Positions 37,147 to 44,650 of a DNA stretch of 64,000 nucleotides are shown here, in pieces. The stretch is from Luteolibacter rhizosphaerae. GTDB lineage: Bacteria; Verrucomicrobiota; Verrucomicrobiia; Verrucomicrobiales; Akkermansiaceae. The translations under genes and the position numbers were made by a program. Location: assembly GCF_025950095.1 (NCBI RefSeq), contig NZ_JAPDDR010000002.1, positions 434,001 to 498,000 of the forward strand, read 5' to 3'. A model generated the notes under the pieces. It saw only the letters and a list, made by a program, of their open reading frames with translations. It was not told the DNA's origin and made no database searches. Position 1 is the stretch's first letter. Every line of letters starts with the position of its first letter.

Positions 37147-37278
37147 GGTTGGTTCAACTCTCCCCAGAGCGAACGCCGTGATAGTGGCCTAGAGCCGCGG
37201 GTTGTCCACCGCATACCCCGGCGCTACCCCAACTTGACGCCGCGTTGTTTCAACGTAGCAATCCGGGCGTTCACTCCC

Positions 37279-37551
37279 ATGAACCCAAGGCACTACTTCA
37301 AGGTCGGCATCCGCGATGATTTCGCGCTCGATATGGTAGTCGAGCTTCGCCCTTCAGCGTACAACGGCCAGGCCCCGCCAAATGAGTCCGAACGGATCGC
37401 CCGCGATATGCTGGTGAACTTCATGCGCGACGAGTGGGACTGGAACGGGGAGGACAAGGAGGTCAGGCCGGTCGAGGTCCCCATCGAGGTGCCCAAGCCG
37501 CTCAACGCCTACCACATGGCCCACGGGGCGCTGTGGTGTTCTCGCTTCTAG
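37279..37551 (+). CDS. Hypothetical small protein
   Basis: The ATG at 37279 (MNPRHYFKVGIRDDFALDMV) is chosen over 37234, which adds unlikely residues. The product has 90 residues, is acidic, and has no signal or membrane helix. A proline-rich stretch (RPVEVPIEVPKPL) precedes the end. Not recognised. Confidence 0.45.
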   Translation: MNPRHYFKVGIRDDFALDMVVELRPSAYNGQAPPNESERIARDMLVNFMRDEWDWNGEDKEVRPVEVPIEVPKPLNAYHMAHGALWCSRF

Positions 37552-37610
37552 CTTTAGAGGTAAGCTACTGGGTGCCGGAGGAGTGGCTGGAGGAGGCGTG
37601 AGGGTAAAAT

Positions 37611-38519
37611 TTACTCGTCAGAGTCCTCAACGATTCCGTGGATTTTCATCACACGGTAGATCTTGGGGACTCCCTGTTTTGTCTCTACGTTCACATCGAC
37701 GATGTAGCTCACTTTGCTGGGGTTGCCCTCCTGTCCCTTAACCATCCGGCTGTCCATTTCAGACATCCAGAAAATTGGAAGATCCCGCTTCCAAATCGAT
37801 TCGATCACACCTCGATCCGGGCTATTTTTCCCCGCCTGCTGGTGCTTGTCAAAATTCAGCTGAGGGAGATAAAGTAAAACTTTATGGTGATGCGCTGCCG
37901 CCCTTTCGTCATGCTCAGCAATGAAGGCAGACGCCCCATCATAGGCGTCTTGAAGGGCTTCAGGGCTGAACTCGATTCTCTCTTCGATTGTGCGTGTGTG
38001 CCCATCCTCCACTAGCCTGCGATCAATGGCGATCGAACCGTTACCGGCAGCTTTAATCACTTTAACCATGTCCTTGGCCTCCATCAGAGACGGTGGAGAT
38101 GCATGCTCCACTGGCGGCGTTCCCGACCCACCTCTCGCAGCAAAGGCTCGAACCAATTCTTTGAAGCGACGCTGAAATCCATCGATGATCAGCGTGTAAT
38201 CCATCATCTGGATTAGCTGGAGAGCATTGCCGGCATAGGCCGCCATCTCAGCATCGATGCATTTCGTTTCGATCCTGGTTATGTAGAGGCGAAATTCAGC
38301 TTCTTGAAGATCCTTCGCGTTGGTGATTTTCTCCACTTCTCTGCGGTAGAGCGCCGAGACACCTTTGAAAGCATCTGCTAGTTCGTCGGCAGAGATCGGC
38401 TGGTCTGTGGTGAAATTAATCCCCATGCGCTCGTTGCTGTAGTCGCGCGTATCACATGATGGGAGGGAGATGTCATGGCGGGGCTTGAGTAATTCTTGCA
38501 TCATCAAATCAGGATGCAT
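37611..38519 (-). CDS. Hypothetical protein with helical middle region
   Basis: ATG 38519 (MHPDLMMQELLKPRHDISLP) is preferred over the TTG at 38531. The 302-residue protein is lower in GC than its neighbours. The middle (ALYRREVEKITNAKDLQEAE, ALQLIQMMDYTLIIDGFQRR) is helical, and the C-terminal part (VSYIVDVNVETKQGVPKIYR) is beta-rich. There is no signal peptide. I do not recognise a family. It is the only gene of ordinary size in the small-gene region, and the different base composition suggests separate transfer. Confidence 0.65.
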   Translation of the reverse strand: MHPDLMMQELLKPRHDISLPSCDTRDYSNERMGINFTTDQPISADELADAFKGVSALYRREVEKITNAKDLQEAEFRLYITRIETKCIDAEMAAYAGNALQLIQMMDYTLIIDGFQRRFKELVRAFAARGGSGTPPVEHASPPSLMEAKDMVKVIKAAGNGSIAIDRRLVEDGHTRTIEERIEFSPEALQDAYDGASAFIAEHDERAAAHHHKVLLYLPQLNFDKHQQAGKNSPDRGVIESIWKRDLPIFWMSEMDSRMVKGQEGNPSKVSYIVDVNVETKQGVPKIYRVMKIHGIVEDSDE

Positions 38520-38628
38520 TGATGTGGTCAAGTATGCCGATTACCATCCCTCCACGGCGAACCCGTCCTAACCCGTCCCTTTTCCTCCCGCCGCAGCGCC
38601 TCCTTGACCCCTCTCCTACCCTGCAGCC

Positions 38629-38688
38629 GCGGGCCGGGGTAAACCTCGCAGTGTGTGGTACGTCTCGAGGTGAGCTCCCCCGGTCCGC
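38629..38688 (-). repeat. GC-rich palindromic element P1
   Basis: Arms GCGGGCCGGGG (38629-38639) and CCCCCGGTCCGC (38677-38688) pair around a 37-base centre. It lies six bases after the stop codon of the EAEG gene at 38694. In gene sense it reads TTTGAAGAGTGCGGACCGGG, almost the same as at the plus-strand P8 site after another family member. Confidence 0.85.
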
Positions 38689-38693
38689 ACTCT

Positions 38694-39053
38694 TCAAATG
38701 AACTCGGATAGATCAGAGTCCTCCAACAGACTCCGGCGGTAGGCGGGGCACATGGAAGCCGCGGTCACCAAGGCGAGCACCGCACCATCTAGATCGTCGT
38801 CCGCAGCCCTCCGCGTTGCCAGAAGATGCAGAAACCGTGCAGCGTCGTGGCGGTCCCGTGCCGACCCTTCCCCCAGCATTACGGCGATGTGGAAGCCCAT
38901 GGACCACTGGTGTAGGTGCTCGCAGCAATTCATACGGAGGCGAAGCGCTTTGAACCCGTTGCCTCGAGCATGAGGAAGGGATTCGAGGATGTCCCAAGCA
39001 TCCTCCCACATCGATAGATCCACAAATCCTTCAGCCTCGGTGATAGTCGTCAT
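38694..39053 (-). CDS. EAEG-family TPR-like small protein, copy 1
   Basis: ATG 39053 (MTTITEAEGFVDLSMWEDAW) matches the start of three other proteins in this region. The family pattern is xEAEGxxxLxxxxxAWDxLxxL, then ALRxRxxCxxH, then a row of helix pairs ending in a small acidic tail. The layout resembles TPR repeats: EAEGFVDLSMWEDAWDILES is one helix pair. This copy (119 residues) is the most diverged on the minus strand. No signal peptide. P1 follows its stop. The role is unknown; protein binding is a fair guess from the fold. Confidence 0.7.
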   Translation of the reverse strand: MTTITEAEGFVDLSMWEDAWDILESLPHARGNGFKALRLRMNCCEHLHQWSMGFHIAVMLGEGSARDRHDAARFLHLLATRRAADDDLDGAVLALVTAASMCPAYRRSLLEDSDLSEFI

Positions 39054-39163
39054 GGGAGACGGGCACCAACGCGGGAGTTCCGGCGATCGCAACGGGAATC
39101 ACCTAGGCGGGGCGCTTAGACGCCCGGCGTTGCTTCTGAGACGGCGAGGTCCATGTTAACTGC

Positions 39164-39222
39164 GCGGACCGGGGGCCTTAGGGCGAGTGGTTTCATTCTA
39201 GGGGTCATATCCCCCGGTTCGC
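39164..39222 (+). repeat. GC-rich palindromic element P2
   Basis: Arms GCGGACCGGGGG (39164-39175) and CCCCCGGTTCGC (39211-39222). The whole 59 bases match the reverse complement of P9 (45056-45114) closely, including the centre (CCTTAG, CGAGTGG, CTAGGGG, TCATATCCCCCGG). It lies between the divergent EAEG copies 1 and 2. Confidence 0.85.
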
Positions 39223-39314
39223 TCTCTTTCTTGAGATCAGGTGGAACACTTTGTGCGAGTGCCTGCCGTTACGAGCGGTTCACTCAAAGGGTCCCATGCT
39301 CTCTCTTCGCTGCC

Positions 39315-39698
39315 ATGGATAGCTCAACCTTCGACGAAGCCGAAGGCTTGATCGAGATCGGTCTTTTCGAAGATGCGCTGGCGCTTCTCGATGAAATGGA
39401 CCTGGAAATTCAGAAGCACCCCCGCGGGCTGAGAATTCTAATGTTTTGCGCCCTCGCCCAAGGCTCCTTCCGTTCAGCCGAGAAGGTCGCCCTCTACCTC
39501 ACGAAGAGCGGATCGGAAGAGAAAGCTTCGGCGGCCGTCGTGCTTCATCGTCTGGCAGGAATCAAAGCCAAGCTCGGCGATCACCGAAGCTGCAGCTTCT
39601 TGGCACGTGCGGCCGTCGAGGCCGATCCACAACAACTGGAACGAATGCAGGACGACCCAGACATCCCGAACTCATGCCTCCCTTCATCGTCACGTTGA
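39315..39698 (+). CDS. EAEG-family TPR-like small protein, copy 2
   Basis: ATG 39315 (MDSSTFDEAEGLIEIGLFED) fits the family start; the longer open frame from 39153 runs through P2 and is not real. The 127-residue product keeps DEAEGLIEIGLFEDALALLD and GLRILMFCALAQGSFRSAEK, and ends LERMQDDPDIPNSCLPSSSR. It is divergent from copy 1 and more distant from the other copies. No palindrome directly follows its stop. Confidence 0.65.
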   Translation: MDSSTFDEAEGLIEIGLFEDALALLDEMDLEIQKHPRGLRILMFCALAQGSFRSAEKVALYLTKSGSEEKASAAVVLHRLAGIKAKLGDHRSCSFLARAAVEADPQQLERMQDDPDIPNSCLPSSSR

Positions 39699-39827
39699 GG
39701 TGATCTCATAGTTTGCCCAGCCGTCGGCATATGCACTCGCTCCGCGCAGTCTGCACAGCCTAAAGACTTCAGAGGGCGATCAGATCTCGTATCTGCGTTC
39801 GGCCCTTGGGTTGCAAGAGGGGCCGCT

Positions 39828-40004
39828 ATGGAAGAAATACCTGATAATCTACGCGAGGATATCCGCCAGTTGGCTCGCGATATTCATCACCTGAACCACC
39901 ACGAAGACGTTGATTATTCCGATCATCCGATTGGTCTCAAAATCACCTTCAAGGTGGAGACGGAAGAGGTCCCTAAATCCGAAAACGCTACCAGCCCTTG
40001 GTGA
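39828..40004 (+). CDS. Small acidic protein of 58 residues
   Basis: ATG 39828 to TGA 40002-40004 encodes MEEIPDNLREDIRQLARDIH followed by HLNHHEDVDYSDHPIGLKIT and a short polar tail ending in SPW. An amphipathic helix followed by a strand-like stretch is visible. It lies between EAEG copies on the plus strand. No relative in the window. An imperfect palindrome (GGCCCTTGGG...AGAGGGGCC) lies just upstream. Confidence 0.5.
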   Translation: MEEIPDNLREDIRQLARDIHHLNHHEDVDYSDHPIGLKITFKVETEEVPKSENATSPW

Positions 40005-40107
40005 TGACGGTCGTTTGAGGTTTAAGTCAACCGCTTAGTCACGCGAAAGGTACGTGACGTACCCGCAGGCCCTCGCAATCTCCCGGAGCGAGGCCAGCCT
40101 AAGGGAT

Positions 40108-40157
40108 ATGAGTGACACGCGGAGATCTCCCGCATCATCGGAAACGAAATCCACTAG
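40108..40157 (+). pseudogene. Internally deleted copy of the MSDT...EISRIIGN gene
   Basis: ATGAGTGACACG at the start and GAGATCTCCCGCATCATCGG onward (EISRIIGNEIH, TAG 40155-40157) match the two ends of the minus-strand gene at 43934-44157 (MSDT at the start, EISRIIGNQIR at the end). Everything between, about 170 bases, is absent here and the join is out of frame. P3 starts nine bases after the stop. Confidence 0.6.
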
Positions 40158-40165
40158 GACCTTTT

Positions 40166-40225
40166 GCGGGCCGGAGGTGCTCTAGGGTGGAGGTTGACCC
40201 AAAGGGATTGCCGCCTCCGGTCCGC
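40166..40225 (-). repeat. GC-rich palindromic element P3
   Basis: Arms GCGGGCCGGAGG (40166-40177) and CCTCCGGTCCGC (40214-40225). In the minus-strand sense it reads GCGGACCGGAGGCGGCAATC, then GCACCTCCGGCCCGCAAA at the far end, the same at both ends as P8. It lies between the deleted copy at 40108 (plus) and the stop of EAEG copy 3 (minus). Confidence 0.85.
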
Positions 40226-40228
40226 GCC

Positions 40229-40588
40229 TTATAGCAGCCCGGCAATAACAGGATCTTTGAGAAGCTCGAGGTGCCCATCCGGAAGTGCTGCCACACAATC
40301 CCGGACAGCTTTCTTCGCACCGGCTAGCTCGTCGTGCTCGATATACAGCCTCGCGAGCTCTAGGTAGAAGTGGGCTGCCGCCAGACGGTTCTCGGGCGTT
40401 CCGTCCCGGAGAAGCTTTGCGATCTCCATACCTTCGAGCCATGCGTTCACATGAGGGCAGCAATCGAGGCGGATCCTCAGTGCTGGCGGCATGATGCGGT
40501 CCACGGTAGAAAGCTCGTCTAGCGTCTGCCAGGCCTCCTCCCAGAGACCAAGGGACGCGAGCCCTTCCGCTTCCCTTAATGATCCCAT
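40229..40588 (-). CDS. EAEG-family TPR-like small protein, copy 3
   Basis: The 119-residue protein begins MGSLREAEGLASLGLWEEAW and continues ALRIRLDCCPHVNAWLEGME and LAAAHFYLELARLYIEHDEL. It is roughly 60 percent identical, by eye, to copy 4 at 44288, over its full length with no gap. The helices have the TPR spacing (an Ala/Leu-rich pair per about 34 residues). The stop is followed after three bases by P3, and the gene plus palindrome pair looks like one duplicated unit. Role unknown. Confidence 0.75.
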   Translation of the reverse strand: MGSLREAEGLASLGLWEEAWQTLDELSTVDRIMPPALRIRLDCCPHVNAWLEGMEIAKLLRDGTPENRLAAAHFYLELARLYIEHDELAGAKKAVRDCVAALPDGHLELLKDPVIAGLL

Positions 40589-40729
40589 GAGGTAAAGGTA
40601 GAGCAGAGCTCCGGGCGGTCAAAGTCCGGCGTCACTAGACCACGCGCTAGGTGGTTTCGCTTAGGTTCATCTACGCGGGCGGCGGCTCGTTACAATCGAA
40701 TGAAATTTCGAGGGTGGCGTCCCACTCAC

Positions 40730-40936
40730 ATGAGAACACGCACTTCGATCGAACTAGACCACGAGAACCATTGCCGGGGAAGGTTGCTGCACGCCGCCCG
40801 CGACTACCTCCTCGCCACCGGATACCCGGAGGCCCATCTTAATGAAGAGGGTTTCGGCAACGTGATCGTGGATATCTCACTGCGTCGGCGAGAGGCTCCG
40901 ACGGTAGGACCGGACGGAGCACTTCCACCTTCATAG
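40730..40936 (+). CDS. Hypothetical small protein
   Basis: ATG 40730 gives MRTRTSIELDHENHCRGRLL, then HAARDYLLATGYPEAHLNEE; the frame is open from 40700. The 68-residue product looks soluble. Evidence is only the length and a natural residue mix. Not recognised. Confidence 0.4.
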   Translation: MRTRTSIELDHENHCRGRLLHAARDYLLATGYPEAHLNEEGFGNVIVDISLRRREAPTVGPDGALPPS

Positions 40937-41113
40937 CTTCGACTCCGCCCAGCCCTTAGTCGCTCGTGACGATGCTCGCATACTCAGCACCGCAATTCCG
41001 TGCAACCGTGACGGGCTAAGCATCTCGCTTAAATTGAGGGGCGACCATGCAGTGCGATGTTGCCCAAACCTTCTACCTGAAGGGATGGCAGTGCAGTGCA
41101 CCAGTCGCTCCGG

Positions 41114-41146
41114 ACGGGCCGGGCCTCGTGCAGGGGCTCGGCCCGT
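41114..41146. repeat. Short palindrome P4
   Basis: ACGGGCCGGGCC (41114-41125) pairs with GGCTCGGCCCGT (41135-41146) across nine bases, one mismatch. It resembles the arms of the other elements but is shorter. It lies between two plus-strand small genes. Confidence 0.6.
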
Positions 41147-41209
41147 AAATCTTCTCATGACACGGTCCGAGGGTATTGCCGACTGCAAATTCGTGCAGTT
41201 AAGTTGGCA

Positions 41210-41413
41210 ATGCAGAAGGATCTCCACACCGGCGATCGAGTCCGGGTGATCTCTGGAGACAGCGAGGGCTTTCAAGGAGTCATCGTTACGGTTGTTCGTA
41301 CCCCCGGCCATTCCCGTTATCTGGTTGCAAAAGACGATGTTTCGGTTTGGGCGGAGCGCAGCGAGATTGCTTTGACCGAGGAATTCGGAGGCGACGTCCC
41401 ACCGCTGTCTTGA
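41210..41413 (+). CDS. KOW-like small protein, copy 1
   Basis: ATG 41210 encodes MQKDLHTGDRVRVISGDSEG followed by FQGVIVTVVRTPGHSRYLVA. The GDxVRVxSGxxxGxxGxV pattern is a KOW-type beta-barrel motif (as in NusG and ribosomal L24), which binds RNA or protein. At 67 residues it is only this one barrel. A second copy is at 43732. The longer open frame to 41096 crosses P4 and is not used. P5 follows. Confidence 0.65.
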   Translation: MQKDLHTGDRVRVISGDSEGFQGVIVTVVRTPGHSRYLVAKDDVSVWAERSEIALTEEFGGDVPPLS

Positions 41414-41485
41414 CTCGATCGACGTGCGTGGTACCGCATGCTGGACGCAGAGGGCAGTTGATATTCCATCGCCGGGTCCGCGGGT

Positions 41486-41556
41486 GCGGGCCCGGCCTAC
41501 CCTTTTCCGGCACCCGCTGGAATGCGGGTCGGCCCCTGGGAGGGTGGCCGGCCCGC
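41486..41556 (-). repeat. GC-rich palindromic element P5
   Basis: Arms GCGGGCCCGGCC (41486-41497) and GGCCGGCCCGC (41546-41556), with a second inner palindrome (GCACCCGC..GCGGGT). It lies between the stops of the KOW-like gene (plus) and the WYL-like gene (minus), the latter ending directly at its edge. Confidence 0.75.
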
Positions 41557-41858
41557 TAATCCTGCTTCTGTTTAGAAATAGTCGATCGGAAGGGAACCTT
41601 TTTAGGAACGTCAGGGCGTGGGACGAACGCCCGCTTTTCGAACTTCACTCCGCGGATCTCCGCGAAGCGAAAGAAGCCCCACTCCTTGCTTTTCGTCACC
41701 CATGCAGCGAGGACAAAGGCGGACGACCGATTCGCTTGAAGAAGCGCGTGAGGCTCCACGGTGACGACTTCACCGTGGTAGCTGATTGTGAGGTCCCTGC
41801 CGGCCGCAACCGCGGATCGAAGGAGCTGCAGGGTGGGGCGGTGCTTTAACTTTTCCAT
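41556..41858 (-). CDS. WYL-like small protein, copy 1
   Basis: The 100-residue product resembles the isolated SH3-like WYL domain: AVAAGRDLTISYHGEVVTVE, PHALLQANRSSAFVLAAW, then WGFFRFAEIRGVKFEK. WYL domains sense nucleic-acid or other ligands in transcription factors, but no DNA-binding part is present here. A related protein lies at 44709. The start overlaps the end of the minus-strand gene at 42085 by 13 bases, so both are probably translated from one mRNA. Confidence 0.6.
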   Translation of the reverse strand: MEKLKHRPTLQLLRSAVAAGRDLTISYHGEVVTVEPHALLQANRSSAFVLAAWVTKSKEWGFFRFAEIRGVKFEKRAFVPRPDVPKKVPFRSTISKQKQD

Positions 41859-42085
41859 GTGTTCTCATTGTCTGAAGTATCGATCCGCTGCCACGCGGTG
41901 AAGTGGTGGCCGCCAATGCAGCCCACCAGGCGGAAAACGATCTCCTGCTCGCCGAGTCCGGGGCACTTGAAGACGCGGGGCCTCAGGCACCATTGCCAGT
42001 CGGGCACGGAATCCGGGAGGATCCAATCACCGGGCAAACAAGCCTCGGAAGACGTACGTAGTACGCCCGTGTAAGTTTTTTCCAT
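41846..42085 (-). CDS. Hypothetical 79-residue protein
   Basis: ATG 42085 (MEKTYTGVLRTSSEACLPGD) is the most likely start; the open frame to 42202 is low-complexity. The product contains CPGLGEQEIVFRLVGCIGGH, then HFTAWQRIDT, probably a small beta-rich domain. It overlaps the WYL-like gene by 13 bases in the same direction. Not recognised. Confidence 0.5.
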   Translation of the reverse strand: MEKTYTGVLRTSSEACLPGDWILPDSVPDWQWCLRPRVFKCPGLGEQEIVFRLVGCIGGHHFTAWQRIDTSDNENTWKS

Positions 42086-42263
42086 ACCGGCGAGGGCAAG
42101 AGGTGGACCACCGCCAGAGAGAGCGCCGGAGAGGAGGGGCTCAGGGGAAGAGGAGCAGGACGTGCAAGGAGCTAGACTCGCACCGTGCTCTTCCAAAACC
42201 ATCAGAGCAATATTATTCGACCAACCACCTTCTAACTGATTCGAGTTATATCAAAGCAAGGCA

Positions 42264-42325
42264 GCGGGTCGCTTTCTTGGTGGACCCGGCCCGCAAATAA
42301 AAACCCGCCGTGGGAGGACGGCGGG
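42264..42325 (-). terminator. P6 palindrome plus minus-strand terminator
   Basis: GCGGGTC (42264-42270) pairs with part of GACCCGGCCCGC (42283-42294). Directly beside it, CCCGCCGT (42304-42311) and ACGGCGGG (42318-42325) form a perfect eight-pair stem with a six-base loop. On the minus strand the stem is followed by TTTTTATTT, a classic Rho-independent terminator for transcripts coming from the right. Confidence 0.7.
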
Positions 42326-42466
42326 CCTTCGGGGTCGGGAGATCGGGTCGGGGCGTGTCGTATTGGGCCGCCCTGCCTCGGTCAACGGGGAAACACTCAT
42401 CCCGTATAACTGCGGAGGATCTGCCGGTTGTGGAAAACCTTAGCGCGGCTTAACTAAGGGTCGCTG

Positions 42467-42521
42467 TGCCAACGCATGGCCGCGGCTGGGGATCTGGGAG
42501 GGCCCCCGGTCCGCGTTACCT
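42467..42521. repeat. Element P7 with attC-like end boxes
   Basis: A centre with GCGGCTGGGG and CCCCCGGTCCGC (42482-42514) is bordered by TGCCAAC (42467-42473) and GTTACCT (42515-42521). The left edge TGTGCCAACGCATGG recurs exactly at 48304-48318 in P11. The ends resemble attC core boxes (AAC and GTT) but fit the consensus only partly. Confidence 0.6.
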
Positions 42522-42689
42522 CAACCAAGGAGGCCCAATAGTTGGGAAGCTGCCACAGTCAGGGCCGTGAGGGCGGTGATAAAGGCCGTGGTAATGAAGC
42601 ACTTTTCGAACGCCGACAAGGGAGGAGGGCAATCCATGGTTCTCGCGTATACGACGGAACCGCGGAGAAGATCAAGACTGTTGCTCGTC

Positions 42690-42932
42690 CTACGTGGTGC
42701 ACTCGTCGTCTCCGTTCAGGGAGAAGAGGCGCTCGACAGCTACGCCCGAAGCTACAGCTGCTGACCGGACTGATTGCCGGGCCTCCTCAATGGATGGGTA
42801 ACAGTCGCAACACCGCCATCGGCAGTGCTCGTGTTCGACGCGTTCCCAACCGCGCAGGTACATGGCGCGCTCGAAGATTCCCACTGCACGCGCGTCGTTC
42901 GTGCTCAGCTCGCAGAAGATCAGGATCTCCAT
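42690..42932 (-). CDS. Cys-rich hypothetical small protein
   Basis: An 80-residue protein, MEILIFCELSTNDARAVGIF, with a cluster HEHCRWRCCDCYP that could bind metal. It starts two bases after the stop of the 62-residue gene upstream, so the pair is co-transcribed. Not recognised. Confidence 0.45.
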   Translation of the reverse strand: MEILIFCELSTNDARAVGIFERAMYLRGWERVEHEHCRWRCCDCYPSIEEARQSVRSAAVASGVAVERLFSLNGDDECTT

Positions 42933-42934
42933 GG

Positions 42935-43123
42935 TCAGTGCGTTTCGACAGGAAAGGGCACGACCTTCAATGGCTCGTAATCTGAAGGCGGCTGCACTCT
43001 GGCCACCGACACGATCAGGCGATAACCGTCCCGGTCCTCGAAGACATCGAGGTCGCCTTCGTCGGCGGCATCGAGCGCGGCCTCGGCGGCAGCGAATAGG
43101 GAATCTAGGGAGGGGTGGTTCAT
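42935..43123 (-). CDS. Hypothetical 62-residue acidic protein
   Basis: MNHPSLDSLFAAAEAALDAA, then DEGDLDVFEDRDGYRLIVSV: an amphipathic helix and a beta hairpin. It is the first gene of a two-gene minus-strand run and is divergent from the tiny membrane gene at 43232. No family known to me. Confidence 0.5.
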   Translation of the reverse strand: MNHPSLDSLFAAAEAALDAADEGDLDVFEDRDGYRLIVSVARVQPPSDYEPLKVVPFPVETH

Positions 43124-43231
43124 AGGTGAAGGGTCACCTCGTATTCAGAGTCCTTCGCGCGCTCGGTCAAGATCGCCGAATGGGTAAACCTCTACGTCGA
43201 CTTCCGAACTTGGCGGAACTACCGTCGCACC

Positions 43232-43366
43232 ATGAAAGGGCCATCCCCCACCAGCGATAAAGCGCAGCCACGAGCTGATCTCGGGCTGAAGCTAGTGGCA
43301 GGGTCGTGGATCGTCGCAGCAGCACTCTTGGTGGGAGCCGGACTTTGGCAGTGGATCGCCGGTTAA
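43232..43366 (+). CDS. Tiny single-pass membrane protein, 44 residues
   Basis: ATG 43232 to TAA 43364-43366. A polar start (MKGPSPTSDKAQPRADLG) precedes one membrane helix, SWIVAAALLVGAGLWQWIAG. The ordering of a basic and polar head before a C-terminal helix is like small tail-anchored proteins. A weak GC-rich element (GCCCGGCC...GGGCCCGGGG) follows the stop at 43372-43425. Confidence 0.5.
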   Translation: MKGPSPTSDKAQPRADLGLKLVAGSWIVAAALLVGAGLWQWIAG

Positions 43367-43493
43367 AACAGCCCGGCCAACCGGTTGTCTTCGCATCGCA
43401 GACGCACCTGAAGGGCCCGGGGGGACGCGGAGGTCAAGATGCAGGTGACCGACTGCGTCCCAAGCTTCCTCGTAACGCTTCGCCCGCCATGGG

Positions 43494-43700
43494 TTACTCG
43501 ATCCTCACCCACGCCCGCCGCTCAAAGCCCTGACAATTCACCGTCGGCCGTTGGAAGGTCCAAATCTCTGCATTGGGCTCACGCTGGTAGGGTAACGAGG
43601 AGCGCTCATTCTCATCCCACGCTGGCAGGCAGTCGCAAAGGATCAGGTCGCTGATCGCACATTCATCAGGGAAAAGTCGTAGCTTCGCAGAAGCAGGCAC
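43494..43700 (-). CDS. Hypothetical small protein, start uncertain
   Basis: The frame is open with natural-looking residues (AKLRLFPDECAISDLILCDC, YQREPNAEIWTFQRPTVNCQ) to a TAA at 43494. There is no ATG; the GTG at 43700 is the best start. It follows the KOW-like copy 2 on the same strand. It could also be a decayed gene. Confidence 0.35.
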   Translation of the reverse strand: MPASAKLRLFPDECAISDLILCDCLPAWDENERSSLPYQREPNAEIWTFQRPTVNCQGFERRAWVRIE

Positions 43701-43731
43701 GCCCCACGGTGGGCAAATGGCCTTGCATTCC

Positions 43732-43926
43732 TCAAGGGGACTCGTCAGGGCCGACGGGCACCTCCATTTGGTTCTCCTCGACCCACGAGGATCCGTTCTC
43801 CCGCTCCACGAGATAGAGAAGCGTGCCCGCACTGACCACCCGGTCGCGTACTACGCCGGTCTTCCCCTTATTGACCCCGGACGTAATAGGTACGGGATCA
43901 TCCATGTGATATTTCGGAGGTGTCAC
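43732..43926 (-). CDS. KOW-like small protein, copy 2
   Basis: The 64-residue frame contains DDPVPITSGVNKGKTGVVRD, the same G-x-G-V layout as copy 1 at 41210, followed by LLYLVERENGSSWVEENQME, which corresponds to RYLVAKDDVSVWAERSEIAL there. Start GTG 43926 or ATG 43908 (MDDPVPI). It lies 7 bases after the gene at 43934 on the same strand. Role unknown. Confidence 0.6.
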   Translation of the reverse strand: MTPPKYHMDDPVPITSGVNKGKTGVVRDRVVSAGTLLYLVERENGSSWVEENQMEVPVGPDESP

Positions 43927-43933
43927 AGTTTGC

Positions 43934-44157
43934 CTAGCGGATTTGGTTTCCGATGATGCGGGAAATCTCGGCGGTCAGCTTCTCACGATCGTTCGTCTTC
44001 AGGTTTTCGTAAGCCTCATTGAGGGCGTCCTCCACGGCCGAGCGGAATAAGCCAGGGTGATCTTCAACGAACTTGCCGACCAAGTAACGGCGCTCGTGAT
44101 CCTGCTGGAGGGCGACGCGCTTACGATCTGGGAGGTGTTTCCTTGGGTATCACTCAT
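43934..44157 (-). pseudogene. MSDT...EISRIIGN helical gene with a frameshift
   Basis: From ATG 44157 the frame reads MSDTQGNTSQ and then degrades. One base over, a coherent helical protein appears: DRKRVALQQDHERRYLVGKF, EDHPGLFRSAVEDALNEAYE and EKLTAEISRIIGNQIR, ending in TAG at 43934-43936. That frame has no start codon of its own before its middle. A one-base shift near 44125 explains this; it could also be a sequencing error. A deleted copy lies at 40108. Confidence 0.55.
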
Positions 44158-44287
44158 ACCACCTACGGCTCGCTCCTATTGCCGGCAGCACGAATTGATA
44201 AGACTAGTCCCCGTCACCTGAACGAGTCTAAGCAAATCACTCAATCCGAGCGCCTTGCAAGGCAGGTGAGTGCAACAACCATCCTCC

Positions 44288-44647
44288 ATGGCGACCCTTA
44301 AGGAGGCAGAGGGACTCGCGGAGCTGGGTCTTCACGCAGAGGCGTGGGATACCCTTGATAGTCTCCCTGCGGTGGAGCGCGTGATGCCGTCCGCCCTGAG
44401 AGTCCGGATTGACTGCCGTTCCCATGTTAATGCCTGGCGCGATTGCATGGAGATCGCGAAATTCCTTCGTCACGGAGCTGACCTCAATCGGTTGGCCGCA
44501 GCAAACTTCTATCTGGAACTAGCTCGGTTTTGCGTTGAACACGATGAGCTGGCCGCTGCGAAAGAGGCCGTGCGGGATTTCGTTGACACACTCCCGGATG
44601 CCCCGAGGGAGTTGATGAACAATCCGCTCGTCAAACTTCTCCTTTGA
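44288..44647 (+). CDS. EAEG-family TPR-like small protein, copy 4
   Basis: ATG 44288 (MATLKEAEGLAELGLHAEAW) matches copy 3, to which it is colinear through RVRIDCRSHVNAWRDCMEIA, NRLAAANFYLELARFCVEHD and the end. The predicted helices follow TPR spacing. The stop TGA is followed after three bases by P8. Copies 3 and 4 lie on opposite strands about 4 kb apart, each with its palindrome, so the gene and palindrome were copied together. No signal peptide; likely cytoplasmic. Confidence 0.75.
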   Translation: MATLKEAEGLAELGLHAEAWDTLDSLPAVERVMPSALRVRIDCRSHVNAWRDCMEIAKFLRHGADLNRLAAANFYLELARFCVEHDELAAAKEAVRDFVDTLPDAPRELMNNPLVKLLL

Positions 44648-44650
44648 AGA

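Noticed and set aside
36876-37214. Minus-strand frame across the COX4-like gene end
   Set aside because: Antisense to a clear membrane protein and crosses its terminator hairpin.
42340-42460. Possible tRNA or small RNA gene near a terminator
   Set aside because: No cloverleaf or conserved T-loop could be built from the sequence on either strand.
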